64,000 bases of DNA from Brugia malayi (lineage: Eukaryota; Nematoda; Chromadorea; Rhabditida; Onchocercidae), in contig NW_025062475.1 in NCBI RefSeq assembly GCF_000002995.4, positions 1,736,001 through 1,800,000 of the forward strand. Reading direction: 5' to 3'. Numbering within the stretch: position 1 is the stretch's first letter; every line of letters starts with the position of its first letter. The notes under the pieces were generated by a model that was not told the origin of the DNA, did no database searches, and was given only the letters and a program-made list of their open reading frames with translations. The translations under genes were made by a program, and so were the position numbers. Below, in pieces: positions 27,401-37,700 of this stretch.

Positions 27401-29055
27401 GGCAAGTACATGTCGGGTTAATTAATTTTGCTTGTTTAAATTTTGAATATTTCAAATTGCAGTTAGGACATTTACTTACATCGTAATTATTACATATATG
27501 GACGCTCTTCTAATTATTGTTTTAAATAAGGAAAAAACTACTTTCAAGTATTCTGGAACAGTAAAGCATGAAATGACTCTGATAGCACTATTGAAATTAT
27601 TCTCAACTTAAAATTTCATATTGTAAACCTTAAAAATTCCTAGAATTAACTGTTTTTTATTTTTCTTTACTTAAGATAACTTTCATCTTTGTTTAAAAAA
27701 TTTGAAAGTTTCAAACTGTTTAATTTGTTTCTGACTCATTCGTTGCTTTATTACTGTTGCCAAAATGAAATAAATGTGAAATGAAAAGTTCACAATACCT
27801 TAATATTCACTTATCATCAGCGATTGATTTTCTGATCTGGCTGCTTTTTAAAATCTTAATTTGCTTTTGGATCATTCTTTGCCTACGAATTGATCTATCG
27901 ATGAGATGTGCTATTATTTTCTCAGTCACCTGTAATTGCTATTTTTGAGACATTCTTTTCAATCGAAAAAGTAAGTAATATTAAAAGTAATGATTTATTC
28001 ATTAGCTTTTCTAATCATTGGGTTGGTGTAATTGATAAATTATTAATTATACCGTTCCTTCGTTGCATAATGTTTGCAATATTTGCTGAACAAAATTGCA
28101 TTTGGGATAAGAATCCAATAAAATTTGTATATGCTCCATTAAATCCACTTCATCTTCACACAAACATTTGTCCTCATTGCATGACAATAACTATAACTTA
28201 TTATAATTACTGTAAAATTACTTCAACATCACTCAAGCATTTAAAGCACTTAGGAATAAATGATTCAATAATTGGAAAATTCAAAAATATTAGTTTCAAG
28301 ATTGCACCTATAAATTTGTGCATTAATTAATTACTCCATTTAGAATATTGAAAAAAAAAAAAAAAAAAAGAAAAGAAAGGAAAAAAAAAATTTTTTTAAC
28401 ATACCTGATTGTTGTTTTCAGTCTTTTCCTTATCGTTGCTATATATTAAATTCATAGATTGATGATTTATTGTTTGTGATGTTTGCTTACAATACTTTTT
28501 ATTATCTGGCAAATTTTTTCGTTTTTTTACAGATCGTTTTTTAGATTTTTTAATTTGACGTTTATTTTGGTTTGAATTATTATGACCCATGGAAATTTTC
28601 ACCTTTTTTAACACTCCACTTAATGATAACAACCGTTCAAAGCACTTTTACAGAGGAAATAATAAAAAATTATGACAATTACGAATTTCAATTCATCCAG
28701 TTCAATTATGCAAATTATCAAATTTAAATGTTATCATTAAAATTATTAGCAAGAAACCTGTATTATTCTCGTAATATTTTCAATTCAGATAAGAGAAATT
28801 ATAATTTTAATTTTAAATGTATACCAATTCAGTTTTCAGGGCGACAGTGGAGGTGGTTTAGTTGTACTTGGATCAACTGGTCAGTGGTCATTACTTGGTG
28901 TTCTGTCTTATGGAACAGAATGCAAGGAATTACGACGAGGTAATCCACCACGAGCTCAAGTGTACACTGATATTTCATTATATGCTATGGATATTGATAT
29001 ATTCACTGGTTATGATACCGTTCTTCGAGATTTATATCTTAAACATTTGTCATGA
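24433..29055 (+). CDS. Secreted S1-family (chymotrypsin-fold) serine protease
   Basis: Seven exons: 24433-24505, 25021-25137, 25465-25555, 26456-26587, 27002-27198, 27274-27416, 28840-29055. They total 969 nt (322 aa) with all phases matching. There is a basic start followed by a hydrophobic signal sequence (ATG at 24433, or in-frame at 24448). Activation should be by cleavage after Lys42, before IMGG. The catalytic triad is complete: His82 in TAAHC, Asp161 in ADFALLEL and Ser254 in GDSGG. The residue matching chymotrypsin 189 is Ser248, so it should not be a strict trypsin (which has Asp there). There are no extra domains. Likely roles for secreted nematode S1 proteases include moulting, digestion or host interaction; this is inference. 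The last intron (27417-28839) contains an antisense gene, and the intron 25556-26455 contains a weaker antisense candidate. Confidence 0.9.
25910..26386 (-). CDS. Candidate nested antisense gene, small putative membrane protein
   Basis: A tentative two-exon frame lies wholly inside the third intron of the protease, on the opposite strand. Exon 1 is 26386-26293 (ATG, a hydrophobic segment around LVAALIFPCFYRLKAF, donor GTATCT). Exon 2 is 26064-25910 (acceptor TTTTAAG, a Lys-rich stretch, then an acidic end ETISELESNNFF and stop). The phases match, giving 82 aa. The second exon looks more protein-like than the first. Lysine codons from an AT-rich run inflate its apparent openness. No family is recognised, and the plus strand also has a short open frame (from 26282), so chance cannot be excluded. 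Confidence 0.3.
27747..27752 (-). terminator. Poly(A) signal of nested antisense gene
   Basis: AATAAA on the minus strand, 55 nt past the stop codon of the nested gene. It supports an independent minus-strand transcript. Confidence 0.35.
27807..28590 (-). CDS. Nested antisense gene, 148-aa protein of unknown family
   Basis: Three exons on the minus strand sit entirely inside the last intron of the serine protease: 28590-28405, 28190-28053 and 27929-27807. Donors are CAG|GTATGT and ACG|GTATAA; acceptors are TTATAG and ATTACAG. All junctions are phase 0, giving 148 aa. Residues 1-62 are strongly basic (KKSKKRSVKKRK), suggesting a nuclear signal or nucleic-acid contact. Residues 63-76 are acidic with three Cys. 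Residues 79-119 alternate hydrophobic positions around LLDSYP and IIAHLID, resembling a three-helix CUE/UBA-like bundle. Residues 120-148 are basic again (RRQRMIQKQIKILK). An AATAAA follows on the same strand at 27752-27747. The start is the ATG at 28590. No family could be named, and the CUE-like reading is a guess from spacing only. It replaces a 140-codon plus-strand frame at 27908-28330 that overlaps it. Confidence 0.6.
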
Positions 29056-29056
29056 G

Positions 29057-29062
29057 AATAAA
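29057..29062 (+). terminator. Poly(A) signal one base after protease stop
   Basis: AATAAA begins one nucleotide after the TGA of the serine protease, implying a 3' UTR of only about 20-30 nt if it is used. Confidence 0.45.
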
Positions 29063-29666
29063 GTACTTATCAAATTTTGAATTTACATTATTATTAATTT
29101 TCCTTTCTAATACTATAAAAGATATCTGAACAAATTTTAATCAAAAAAAAAGTTAGAAATTTTAAAAAAATAAAATTAAGGATTTTTATTTTAAATAAGA
29201 GATTTTTTAATTAAAAAAAAAAAAAGAAAGAAAGAACGGATTCAATCTACTTCTAGCCCTATAAATTAAATTCATTAATTAAAGATGATTAATTGCTTTG
29301 ACTTTTCCATTCCAGTCTAAGACGTTTTACCTCTTTGTTTGATCCTCGGATACATTCGTCATGCATTGTCGTGGAAATGGATTTTTGCATAGAGTCCGTG
29401 TCAAAGATAATTTGTGACAGTACATAGCCGGACGCGTTGGTCGGAAAATGAAGTAGACCAAGAAAGTGAAGTGGAAGCGTAAGGTTTGACGTGAGGGGGC
29501 GGTATTTGGTGTAGGTGGTAGGTTGTTAAATTAATGTTATTCAGTGTCATCATCTTTACTAGATATGTTGCTGGCTGTGAAAGCGTTGGTTTATGTGATT
29601 TTTAATTACTCATTTAGTTGCAGGTAGAGTCATCGCTTAGAAATCAACGATAACATCGCTTAAGTT
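29063..29666. other. Intergenic region, proteasome promoter
   Basis: There is no gene. The right half (about 29290-29530) is less AT-rich than its surroundings and includes a G-rich patch (GTGAGGGGGCGG near 29490). It lies just upstream of the proteasome start codon and is the likely promoter region. Confidence 0.45.
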
Positions 29667-32167
29667 ATGGTAACTTTTGTTTTAATTAAAAATTACTAAA
29701 AATGTAATATTCTTATCCTTGTACAGCGTTTGAGACGTAAGTCGTCATCATTTCTTATTTTATGAATACATATTAAAAATAATGCATAACATTATCTAAT
29801 TGGTCTGTTTTGGCAATTACTGCAAATATTTTCGATGATTAAGTAAACAGTTAATATTGTATGGGATTTTGTTCTCGATTTTTCGTAGTTTGCTTTTGTA
29901 GAAGTAATCCAAGTTAGTTATTTGTAATTGCTCTATCTCCAAAAACTCTTTTCTTCTGCAAGAAAAAACATCCCGAGTAATGTTGTTTCCATTATAAAAA
30001 ATAGGATATTCCAATAAACCAACTTCTTATACTGCTTTATACAAAATCCATAATATAATTCACGCGTTATGTAGATATAGACAACATAATGAGGGATTAA
30101 AATTCTCAAAAGCATAAGTATGACGTACTAGTCATCCGTAATTTGCGTATTATACGTTCCACGTTATTGAATACATGATCGGTATGTATTATACAATGCA
30201 GAGAATGAAATATGCCTATATAAATATGTTTAATTCTTGGCGAGAGTATCGTTACTAGAGAGAGTTAGTATAACCCAATTTAGGCTCGACGTTATGATAC
30301 TCGCACAACAATTTTCTCACCAGAAGGTCGACTTTACCAAGTGGAATATGCAATGGAGGCTATATCCCATGCGGGTACTTGTCTTGGTATTTTAGCCTCT
30401 GATGGTATCCTTATTGCTGCCGAGAAACGGAACGTACATAAGTTGCTTGACGATGAAGTATGGATTTTTAATATCCTGCAGTAGTTACTAGTTTTATTAA
30501 TTACTTGCTAAAGATTAAACTATAAATGAATTTGATAAAAAATGTGGAAGTCAGTCTTTTAATGTTAGGAAATAAAAGGAGGAAAGTAAGTGTTAGAAGA
30601 ATGGTGAACTGCTTTATTTTTCATTAAAGTCTGTGTTTGAAAACAGTGGTTTCCTTCTAAAAATTTGACTAATTGCTTTTCATCAAAACAGAAAGATCTA
30701 CTGAGAAGTAGTTATTACGTACTGCATCAAACAACTATATAAATTGTGGTTAGTATTATTCTTCACTTTCTATCTTATATCGAATTTCAGGTTTTAACTG
30801 AAAAAATTTATCGGTTGGCAGATAATATTGCGTGTACGGTTGCGGGAATCACAGCCGATGCTAACATTTTGATAAATCATCTAAGATTTTGGGCAGCAGA
30901 TTACAAGTATAGCTATGGTGAGCATATTCCTGTTGAGCAATTAGTGCAGACGCTTTGTAATGAGAAGCAGCGCTATACACAAGTTGGAGGTTTGTTTCAT
31001 GTTTTACAGTTCTTTATAAAGAATAGTAACAAAATTGTGATGTAGTTCTGCATTCTAGTTGAAACATCATTTTGCCGTTAGGAGTTTGACTGTAGTATTT
31101 TAATAATAGCTAATGAACGCTTTCTGATTGATTAGGCTTCTGCAAGCGTGAAGTGATAAAAATTTAAGTTGTCCATGCCCACTTTGTAAAAATATGGACT
31201 TTTCAAATGTTTCTAATCGATGATTTCTATAGGAAAACGACCGTTTGGCGTTTCACTTCTCTATATGGGTTGGGACCAGCATTTTGGATACCAGCTTTAT
31301 CAATCCGATCCGAGTGGCAATTATACCGGTTGGAAAGCAACATGCATAGGAAATAATCATCAGGTAATATAGATACCTTTAATACATAAGTATTTATTAC
31401 TGTGGCAGTCTTGACCCTTTGCTTCTATTTTTTTTTTTTTTTTTTCTTAATAATGATTTACTTAACATTTCGAAAAATGGGTGATTCATTAGAATTATTG
31501 TTGACATTGATGTTATTAAAATCTAAAAACATTGAACTACTACATAAACTACAAAACATATTACGTATGCTAATTTGATCATATCTGTAATCAGCTTATT
31601 AGATGATTTTTCAGGCTGCCGTATCGCTTCTAAAGCAGGAATACAAATCACCCGACTTGGTTGAAGCTAAGAAATTGGCCATGAAGGTCTTGTCAAAAAC
31701 TTTAGACGTGAAATTATCGGCAGAAAAAAGTATAATTTTTTTCTTTCTACAAAACTTTAAATTTTAATTCAGTGGTTAAAAGCTCTGTATCATATTTTTG
31801 TGATTTTTTTTTCTTTTTTTTCTTTTTTTGTGGTGCTAACAATAAATTAGCAGGTGGAATAGTTGAATACAACCTGAAACAAGGGCAAGGGATTTACCAT
31901 GTATTTTTTTTTAATTTGGCATCCAATTTCCAACCTTTCTTCCATCGTTATATGTGCTGCTGTGATTTGCTAGTTATTTCTGTCAGTCCTAACTGATTTT
32001 TCTCATGTCATCATTTTTTAATCTCATAATTTTCAGTTGAAATGGCAACACTAACACGACGCAACGACAAAACAGTGGTGGAGAATTTGACAAGTGCTGA
32101 GGTCTCACAGTTGATTAAAGAGCATGAAGAGAAAGAAAAAGAGCAGGAGGCGCAGCAGTCTGCTTAA
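29667..32167 (+). CDS. PSMA4: 20S proteasome subunit alpha type-4
   Basis: Exons: 29667-29669 (the ATG alone), 30284-30457, 30791-30989, 31233-31363, 31615-31729, 32037-32167. They sum to 753 nt (250 aa), close to the usual length of about 250-260. The N-terminus [20 protein letters not shown] contains the alpha-subunit signature that forms the gate of the outer ring of the 20S core particle. [15 protein letters not shown] and [18 protein letters not shown] are near-identical to alpha-4 of other animals (pas-3 in C. elegans). The C-terminus is a Lys/Glu-rich helix. Like other alpha subunits it is not expected to be proteolytic. The single-codon first exon is inferred from ATG|GTAACT at 29667; the family expects one Met before this ARRYDT. 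Confidence 0.95.
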
Positions 32168-32654
32168 TTTTGAATTAAGAGCTGCAGATTCTTATAGTTT
32201 TGATGATAAAATGAAATCCATCAGTGGTACGGGTGGGATACATTTTTTAGTTTGTAAAATCAGCGTGAACCTCAATTTTAGTTTCATCGTTTAAACTATA
32301 TCAGATTAACATATAAAAATTAACGTGATGGCACTCTCTGTTTGTTATGTTTTCATGATAGCAGTTTTGAATTATATGAGAATATTGGAAGAGGCGAACA
32401 GAATTATTGCTATTCATTCGACACATATATCGGGCTGAGACATATGCTAAATCAATAGCAATAATTTCTGCACCATTTTTAATGTGGATGTATTGTCAAA
32501 AAAAATTTTTTTGGAAGTGTATAAGATAATCCTATGAAATCTAAGCGTAATGTTATAAGTTCTCAAATTTTTCCATACAGTTGAGATATATAGGATACTT
32601 TTTGCTGGTATGTTAATTTATGTGTTTGGACTATATTATATAATTATTATTTCC

Positions 32655-32660
32655 AATAAA
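32655..32660 (+). terminator. Poly(A) signal, proteasome alpha-4
   Basis: AATAAA 490 nt after the stop codon, with a T-rich tract (GGTTTTTTTT) about 30 nt further on. Confidence 0.5.
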
Positions 32661-33017
32661 CTGTTGTTACTTCACATACACTGCTGGTTTTTTTTAAAGA
32701 AAATTCCCGTCATTGTAATCGCAGAGTTATCATTTCCATAGTTACTATTTCCCTATTTCTCCTAAAATTTAGTATTGCTATAAGTTTCCAGTCCACGTAG
32801 GAGAAGTATTTCTCCTTTATCTTCCTCAAATCTTTCTATTTGGAATATATATTGATAGGAAAGATTATTAGGTGGTATTGTGATGGTCATTTTGGGTTTG
32901 TATTATCTAAAGAGGGTTTTCAGGGAAATGTTGCATCATATTAGTTACCTGTAATGCAATCAATGATTTCAGTGTTGGGCATAGGATGATGCTGAAATCC
33001 TTAACTTTCGCATTTCT

Positions 33018-33029
33018 TTTTTTCAGCAG
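33018..33029 (+). promoter_or_regulatory. Possible spliced-leader acceptor before USE1
   Basis: A polypyrimidine tract followed by CAGCAG ends five bases before the ATG at 33035. No upstream exon is needed for the protein, so trans-splicing is the simplest reading. Confidence 0.45.
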
Positions 33030-33034
33030 CCGTG

Positions 33035-34405
33035 ATGGGAACCATTACAGCTGATGAAGTTAACTTCCAACATCTGTTAGGTCGAACTGAGAGGCTTTGT
33101 GCAGAGAGTATCTCTTTTAATATAATCAAACTTAATGCTGCTTTGGAAGAAATGGAAGAATTATACGACAGATTACAAAAAAATAGGTAAGCATTTTAGT
33201 TTCATTGCATTTTGAAATGCACAATTTTGTGATTATCGTACTGTCGCCTATGGTTTGTTCTTATTTCAGTGACTGTTATTTATCAATTGTATTCATTGTC
33301 ATTAAAAGAGAAAATGTAGTTTAAGGTGTCATCCTCACCTTAAAAAACAAGATTAAATCAGTAGTTTTATGTTAATTTTCGTTTTATCTTGTCCAGAAAT
33401 GCTATTTTTCAGGAATATTGATAGTGAAGTGTTAAAACATTATGGAGAAGACTTGCAAACACTACGTCTTCAAATTGAAGCAGAACAAAAAGTAAGGTCT
33501 TTTTTAATCTAATAATCTATGAAGATCCTTTAAAGTATTTGCACTGTGTAAAAATTTTTAATCTGTTTCAGAGATCTGCCCCAATTATTGATGAGCAAGA
33601 CTTACCAGCAGATTCTGAAATTACTACTGAAGATTCGACTGAAAACAGTGTTTTAATGAAAGCTAAAAAGAAGGCCGCATATCAGGCTAATTTGCGCATG
33701 CAGTTATTTGATGGACCAGAGAGGTTTAAATAAATCATATGTTTCGCTGTATTTTACAGTCTCATGTTTCCCATTTTTTTTTTTTTTTTTTTCATTAATA
33801 TATTTTGCTATTTTTGCAACATTTAATTTTTGATCAGGTCATCATCGCTTGATCCTAACTTGGACATGGAACAAATTGCCCGACGTGAAGCTGAAAAGCA
33901 GGAGAATTTGATGGATGAATTATTTGGTATGGTACGTTTAATGAAACAAACATATTCAACAGCCAGTTCAGTCATCAAAGAAGATAACGCGGTTTGTTTT
34001 TTGGATTTCTGTTTTAAAAATATATTTGACAGAATGGGATGAGGAACCAGTCTGACATTTTTGATGAAGATCGATAGGTTCCAGAATAATGTAAAATTCT
34101 TTTTATATTTTCAATTAGGAATATACAGAAATTATTTGGGAAATTTGGATTTATATGAATAAAACGGATTTTAGCTCAAATTTAATTTTAGAAATTTTAA
34201 ATATTTTATGTTTTAGACACTGTCTCGGTTACAGAAGGCAACAAACAGTCATAAAGGAAGTTTGTTAAGGGAAAGCAAGCGACTTGAAGAGCGTGCATAT
34301 CGTTCATGGTGTGATTGTTTATATATTATAGGTATTTGTGCTGTTATTATGTCATTTATAGCTATGGTAATTGTCATGAGGTTTTTCACTAAAAAATCTT
34401 CGTGA
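33035..34405 (+). CDS. USE1: USE1, ER vesicle-fusion SNARE
   Basis: Exons: 33035-33186, 33413-33491, 33572-33723, 33838-33991, 34217-34405. They sum to 726 nt (241 aa). The N-terminal helical part contains FQHLLGRTERLC. The SNARE-like region of heptads runs from about residue 145 (EKQENLMDELFGMVRLMKQ) to 208 (ESKRLEERA). A C-terminal membrane anchor lies at about 213-234, followed by FFTKKSS. This tail-anchored layout and the NLMDELF/LVRxLKxQ-type pattern fit USE1, the SNARE for retrograde Golgi-to-ER traffic that works with syntaxin 18, SEC20 and SEC22. The length is near that of animal orthologues. The gene follows proteasome alpha-4 on the same strand and converges on the PTR gene. Confidence 0.85.
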
Positions 34406-34773
34406 AATATGTAATTTTGCTTATAGAACTCACTGAAAATTTTCACATATTTTGTTAGTAGTCGTCCGAAAAATTGCATTAAGCAAAGGAATTGATAGGT
34501 TTCTCAGATATATAAGGAGAATTTGTCCTATTATGGATAGCCTTTTGTTAGCTTTCAAATCGCAAATTGTGTTACTTTTTTAAGTTAAAGAATTCTTTAG
34601 TTTTCTTTAAAAATGTTTTATAATCCAGTACTTCATAGTCGAGAGTTACAATATTTTTTGTATCGATTATGAATGATGGAAATAATGACAGAAATCAGGA
34701 CAAGTTAAAGTTACGCAACTGAAGGAAGCTGAAATAGATCAATTTTTTGTATTTTTTATTTATAGAATTAAAA
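34406..34773. other. Convergent spacer between USE1 and PTR gene
   Basis: A 368-bp spacer shared by the 3' ends of two converging genes. It contains the minus-strand AATAAA of the PTR gene at 34760-34755. No clear AATAAA for USE1 is visible; an ATTAAA near 34768 may serve. Confidence 0.5.
34755..34760 (-). terminator. Poly(A) signal, PTR gene
   Basis: Minus-strand AATAAA about 14 nt past the TAA stop of the PTR protein. Confidence 0.45.
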
Positions 34774-37700
34774 TTACAGTGAACGAGGAATACTACCGTA
34801 TCTAAAATCCGTAAAGGAAGTGTAAAAATTTGGATAACTTTGTCGTACAAATGTTTGATGTAGTGTACTGGTCAGTTCGTTGTCACAGTATTTTTCGTAC
34901 ACATTAGGGTGATAAGATTGATGATCCCAGTATGATTGCAATGTGATAATATCGAGATGTGATACTATCTTAAAATGAAAATGATTCATTACTTTTTATT
35001 TTGAGATTTAAATGAATTGTGACAAAATGTGATATTTTCTTATTGTTTTTTTTTTTTTTTTTTTCTTTTAAATTCAGAATTACTTTGGAGATTTGAAGTA
35101 AAATTTATAACTTATAACTTTTTATATTACAAATGTAAAAAAAAAAAAAATAAAAAAGAACTTACTGGATTTCTACAAGTATGAATGTATTTAGGAGTAG
35201 TATCTATTGCAGTTATAGTAGACGAATCATACCATGCAGAAAAAGAGGAGGTTAATGTTAATTTTGATACTTTTTTCATCGTTCTTACATTTAATTTATC
35301 CTTTCGTGACGTAGCATAACTGTAAAACATTTAACTGTAATTCCTAATTTCCTTTTTTTTTTTAATCGTTTTCTTTTTCCATATTTCAAGTACTCAATAA
35401 TTTTTTTGGCAGTAATATCTAGAGATTCAGGATTATTTTCCAGATTATTTATTTCTTTAGCACTTATATTAATTCCATCCGCTTTTAACTTTAAGTATAA
35501 TTTTTAAAAGAGAGTCTATTCAAGAGAGTCTTTTTGATATGAGAATTTTATAAATTATTACTATTATTATTATTTGAGGGGATACTAAATGATCATCTTA
35601 CGCCTATTTTTCATAGCTATTTAATTGTCATTTGAAAGAGGAAAAACAAACTATCCAAAAATGAATGAAAAAAGCAACAATTTTAGGTAAAATTTGAAAA
35701 GTACAAAACAACATACGTAGTTTTGTTATCACAATTGAATAATGTAAGTAAGATAGGAAGTATTAGTAAACCATGTAGTGCACCAAGTGTTATCACTAAG
35801 ATAATCATTTTTAAGAATGAACGAAATATATAGCTATCAATAGATGCTAGAAATGAAATTCCTATAAATGAGAATATTATAAATTAAATGACAGCTATAA
35901 AATGTTCAAATATTATCATTTTATTTTATCATTTACAACATTTTTTTTTTTTTTTTGCTCATTATTCTGTTGTATTCAGAATATTTTCAAAAAATTTTAA
36001 TACTTACCAATAATTGTGCTACTGGCTGATTGTATTATTGGAACACCAACATTATATAAAGCATTACGCATTCGCTCAGAAGTGCTTATTCCTTCATCCT
36101 AAAAAGAATTCAATTTTTTTTTTGAAATTATCAAATAATTTCAAAATTATCATTTTGATAAATTATGTAATATTGATGATTAGGAGTGAATGAAAGGAAT
36201 ATTGCTTACAATGAATAGCAATTCTTAATTTTAATTTTTCATTCATTAAATTACTATTTTAACAAGCATCATTTTATTGTATCTCAAAAAAAAAAAAAAA
36301 AAAGGAAAAGGAAAAGGAAAAAAGAAATTAATCCTAATACTATTTCAAATCAAACATTATCATTCATTAGGCTAAAAATAACATTTAAAATATGATTGTT
36401 AATTGAATGTAAAATTTAAAATATGATTATTAATTAAATGTAAAATTTAAAATATGATTGTTAATTAAATGTAAAATTTAAAATATGATTATTAATTAAA
36501 TGTAAAATTTAAAATATGATTATTAATTAAATGTAAAATTTAAAATATGATTATTAATTAAATGTAAAATTTAAAATATGATTGTTAATTGAATGTAAAA
36601 TTTAAAATATGATTGTTAATTGAATGTAAAATTTAAAATATGATTATTAATTAAATGTAAAATTTAAAATATGATTATTAATTAAATGTAAAATTTAAAA
36701 TATGATTGTTAATTGAATGTAAAATTTCTTCATTAAGTTTAAATAAAATGCAAAAAAAAAAAAAAAAAAAAAGATTAGAAAATTTGACAAACCTTAGCAA
36801 AATTAAATGCCAAATGTGAAGCAAAATCAATGCAAAAGCCAACACTCATAACAATTGTTATCATAGAGATAAAATCAAGTCGAACATTCCAAAATGTCAT
36901 AAAACCAAGAATACCCACATTTACCGTAATGATACTTAATGATACCCAAAATGTTGTCACTTTTTTTGGTATTAATAATAATGAAACAATGATAACAGCA
37001 AAACTAGCAATTGCTATTGTTGATAACGTACCCGGAAGCATTGCATCATATTGTTCCGCAAACTAAAAAATTAATGATAATTTGTATAGATTCAAAAATT
37101 TATAAATTCTAAAATTAAATCATTGTTGTTAAAAAAAAAAAAAAAAAAAAAAGAATTTGTATATGATAACCTGAAAGAAATCAGCATATACTCCAGTCTT
37201 AATGGTACGTGATTTTGCAATATTTCTTAAAATTCGCATAGCACGAGATTGATTACTTGCTCCAACGTAACGTAATTGAACGAGAACACGTGAAACGTCA
37301 AGTAAATTACCCGTAGAATCAAATAAAATATCACTGAAATGAAACATTCAATAGAATAAATTGAAATTTTAAATCTAAGACAACAGATCTACACTATTAG
37401 AATCTAATTAATACTTCGTAGAGTTTCAAAAAAAAAAAAAAAAAAGTAAATAAATAAATAGTTAAGTATACCGTTTGTAACGAGCAAATTGTGGTTGAGA
37501 AAGAAAAATATTTTTTAAAATATATACAAAATTATCGGATGTTATTGCAATATTATTTTTTTCAAAGTATTGTATCATTGTTCGTAACCTAAAATTGCAT
37601 CAGTTTTTTTTTTTGAAATTATCAAACAATCTTATAAGTTCTTTTTTTTTTTTTTTTTTTTTTTTGTAGTTATTCTCAACAATTATCACTTTTATCATAA

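Larger units (their letters stand above)
32168..33034. other. Proteasome 3' UTR and spacer before USE1
   Basis: There is no gene. It holds the AATAAA at 32655-32660. Just before the next start codon lies TTTTTTTCAGCAG (ending at 33029), a likely spliced-leader acceptor. The two flanking genes are on the same strand 867 bp apart, so a loose operon is possible but not shown. Confidence 0.5.

Noticed and set aside
27540..27600. Possible minus-strand exon (A-I-R-V-I-S-C-F-T-V-P-E-Y-L-K)
   Set aside because: Only 15 codons, also open on the plus strand, and downstream of the stop codon and poly(A) signal of the nested gene.
27908..28330. 140-codon plus-strand open frame inside the protease intron
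   Set aside because: It lies opposite the second and third exons of the nested minus-strand gene, which has proper splice sites, start, stop and poly(A) signal. The plus frame has no usable splice partners for the protease and would separate Cys250-Arg251 from GDSGG.
29667..34405. A classical operon of proteasome alpha-4 and USE1
   Set aside because: The 867-bp spacing is longer than typical nematode operon gaps and there is no SL2 evidence; kept only as a possibility in the spacer entry.
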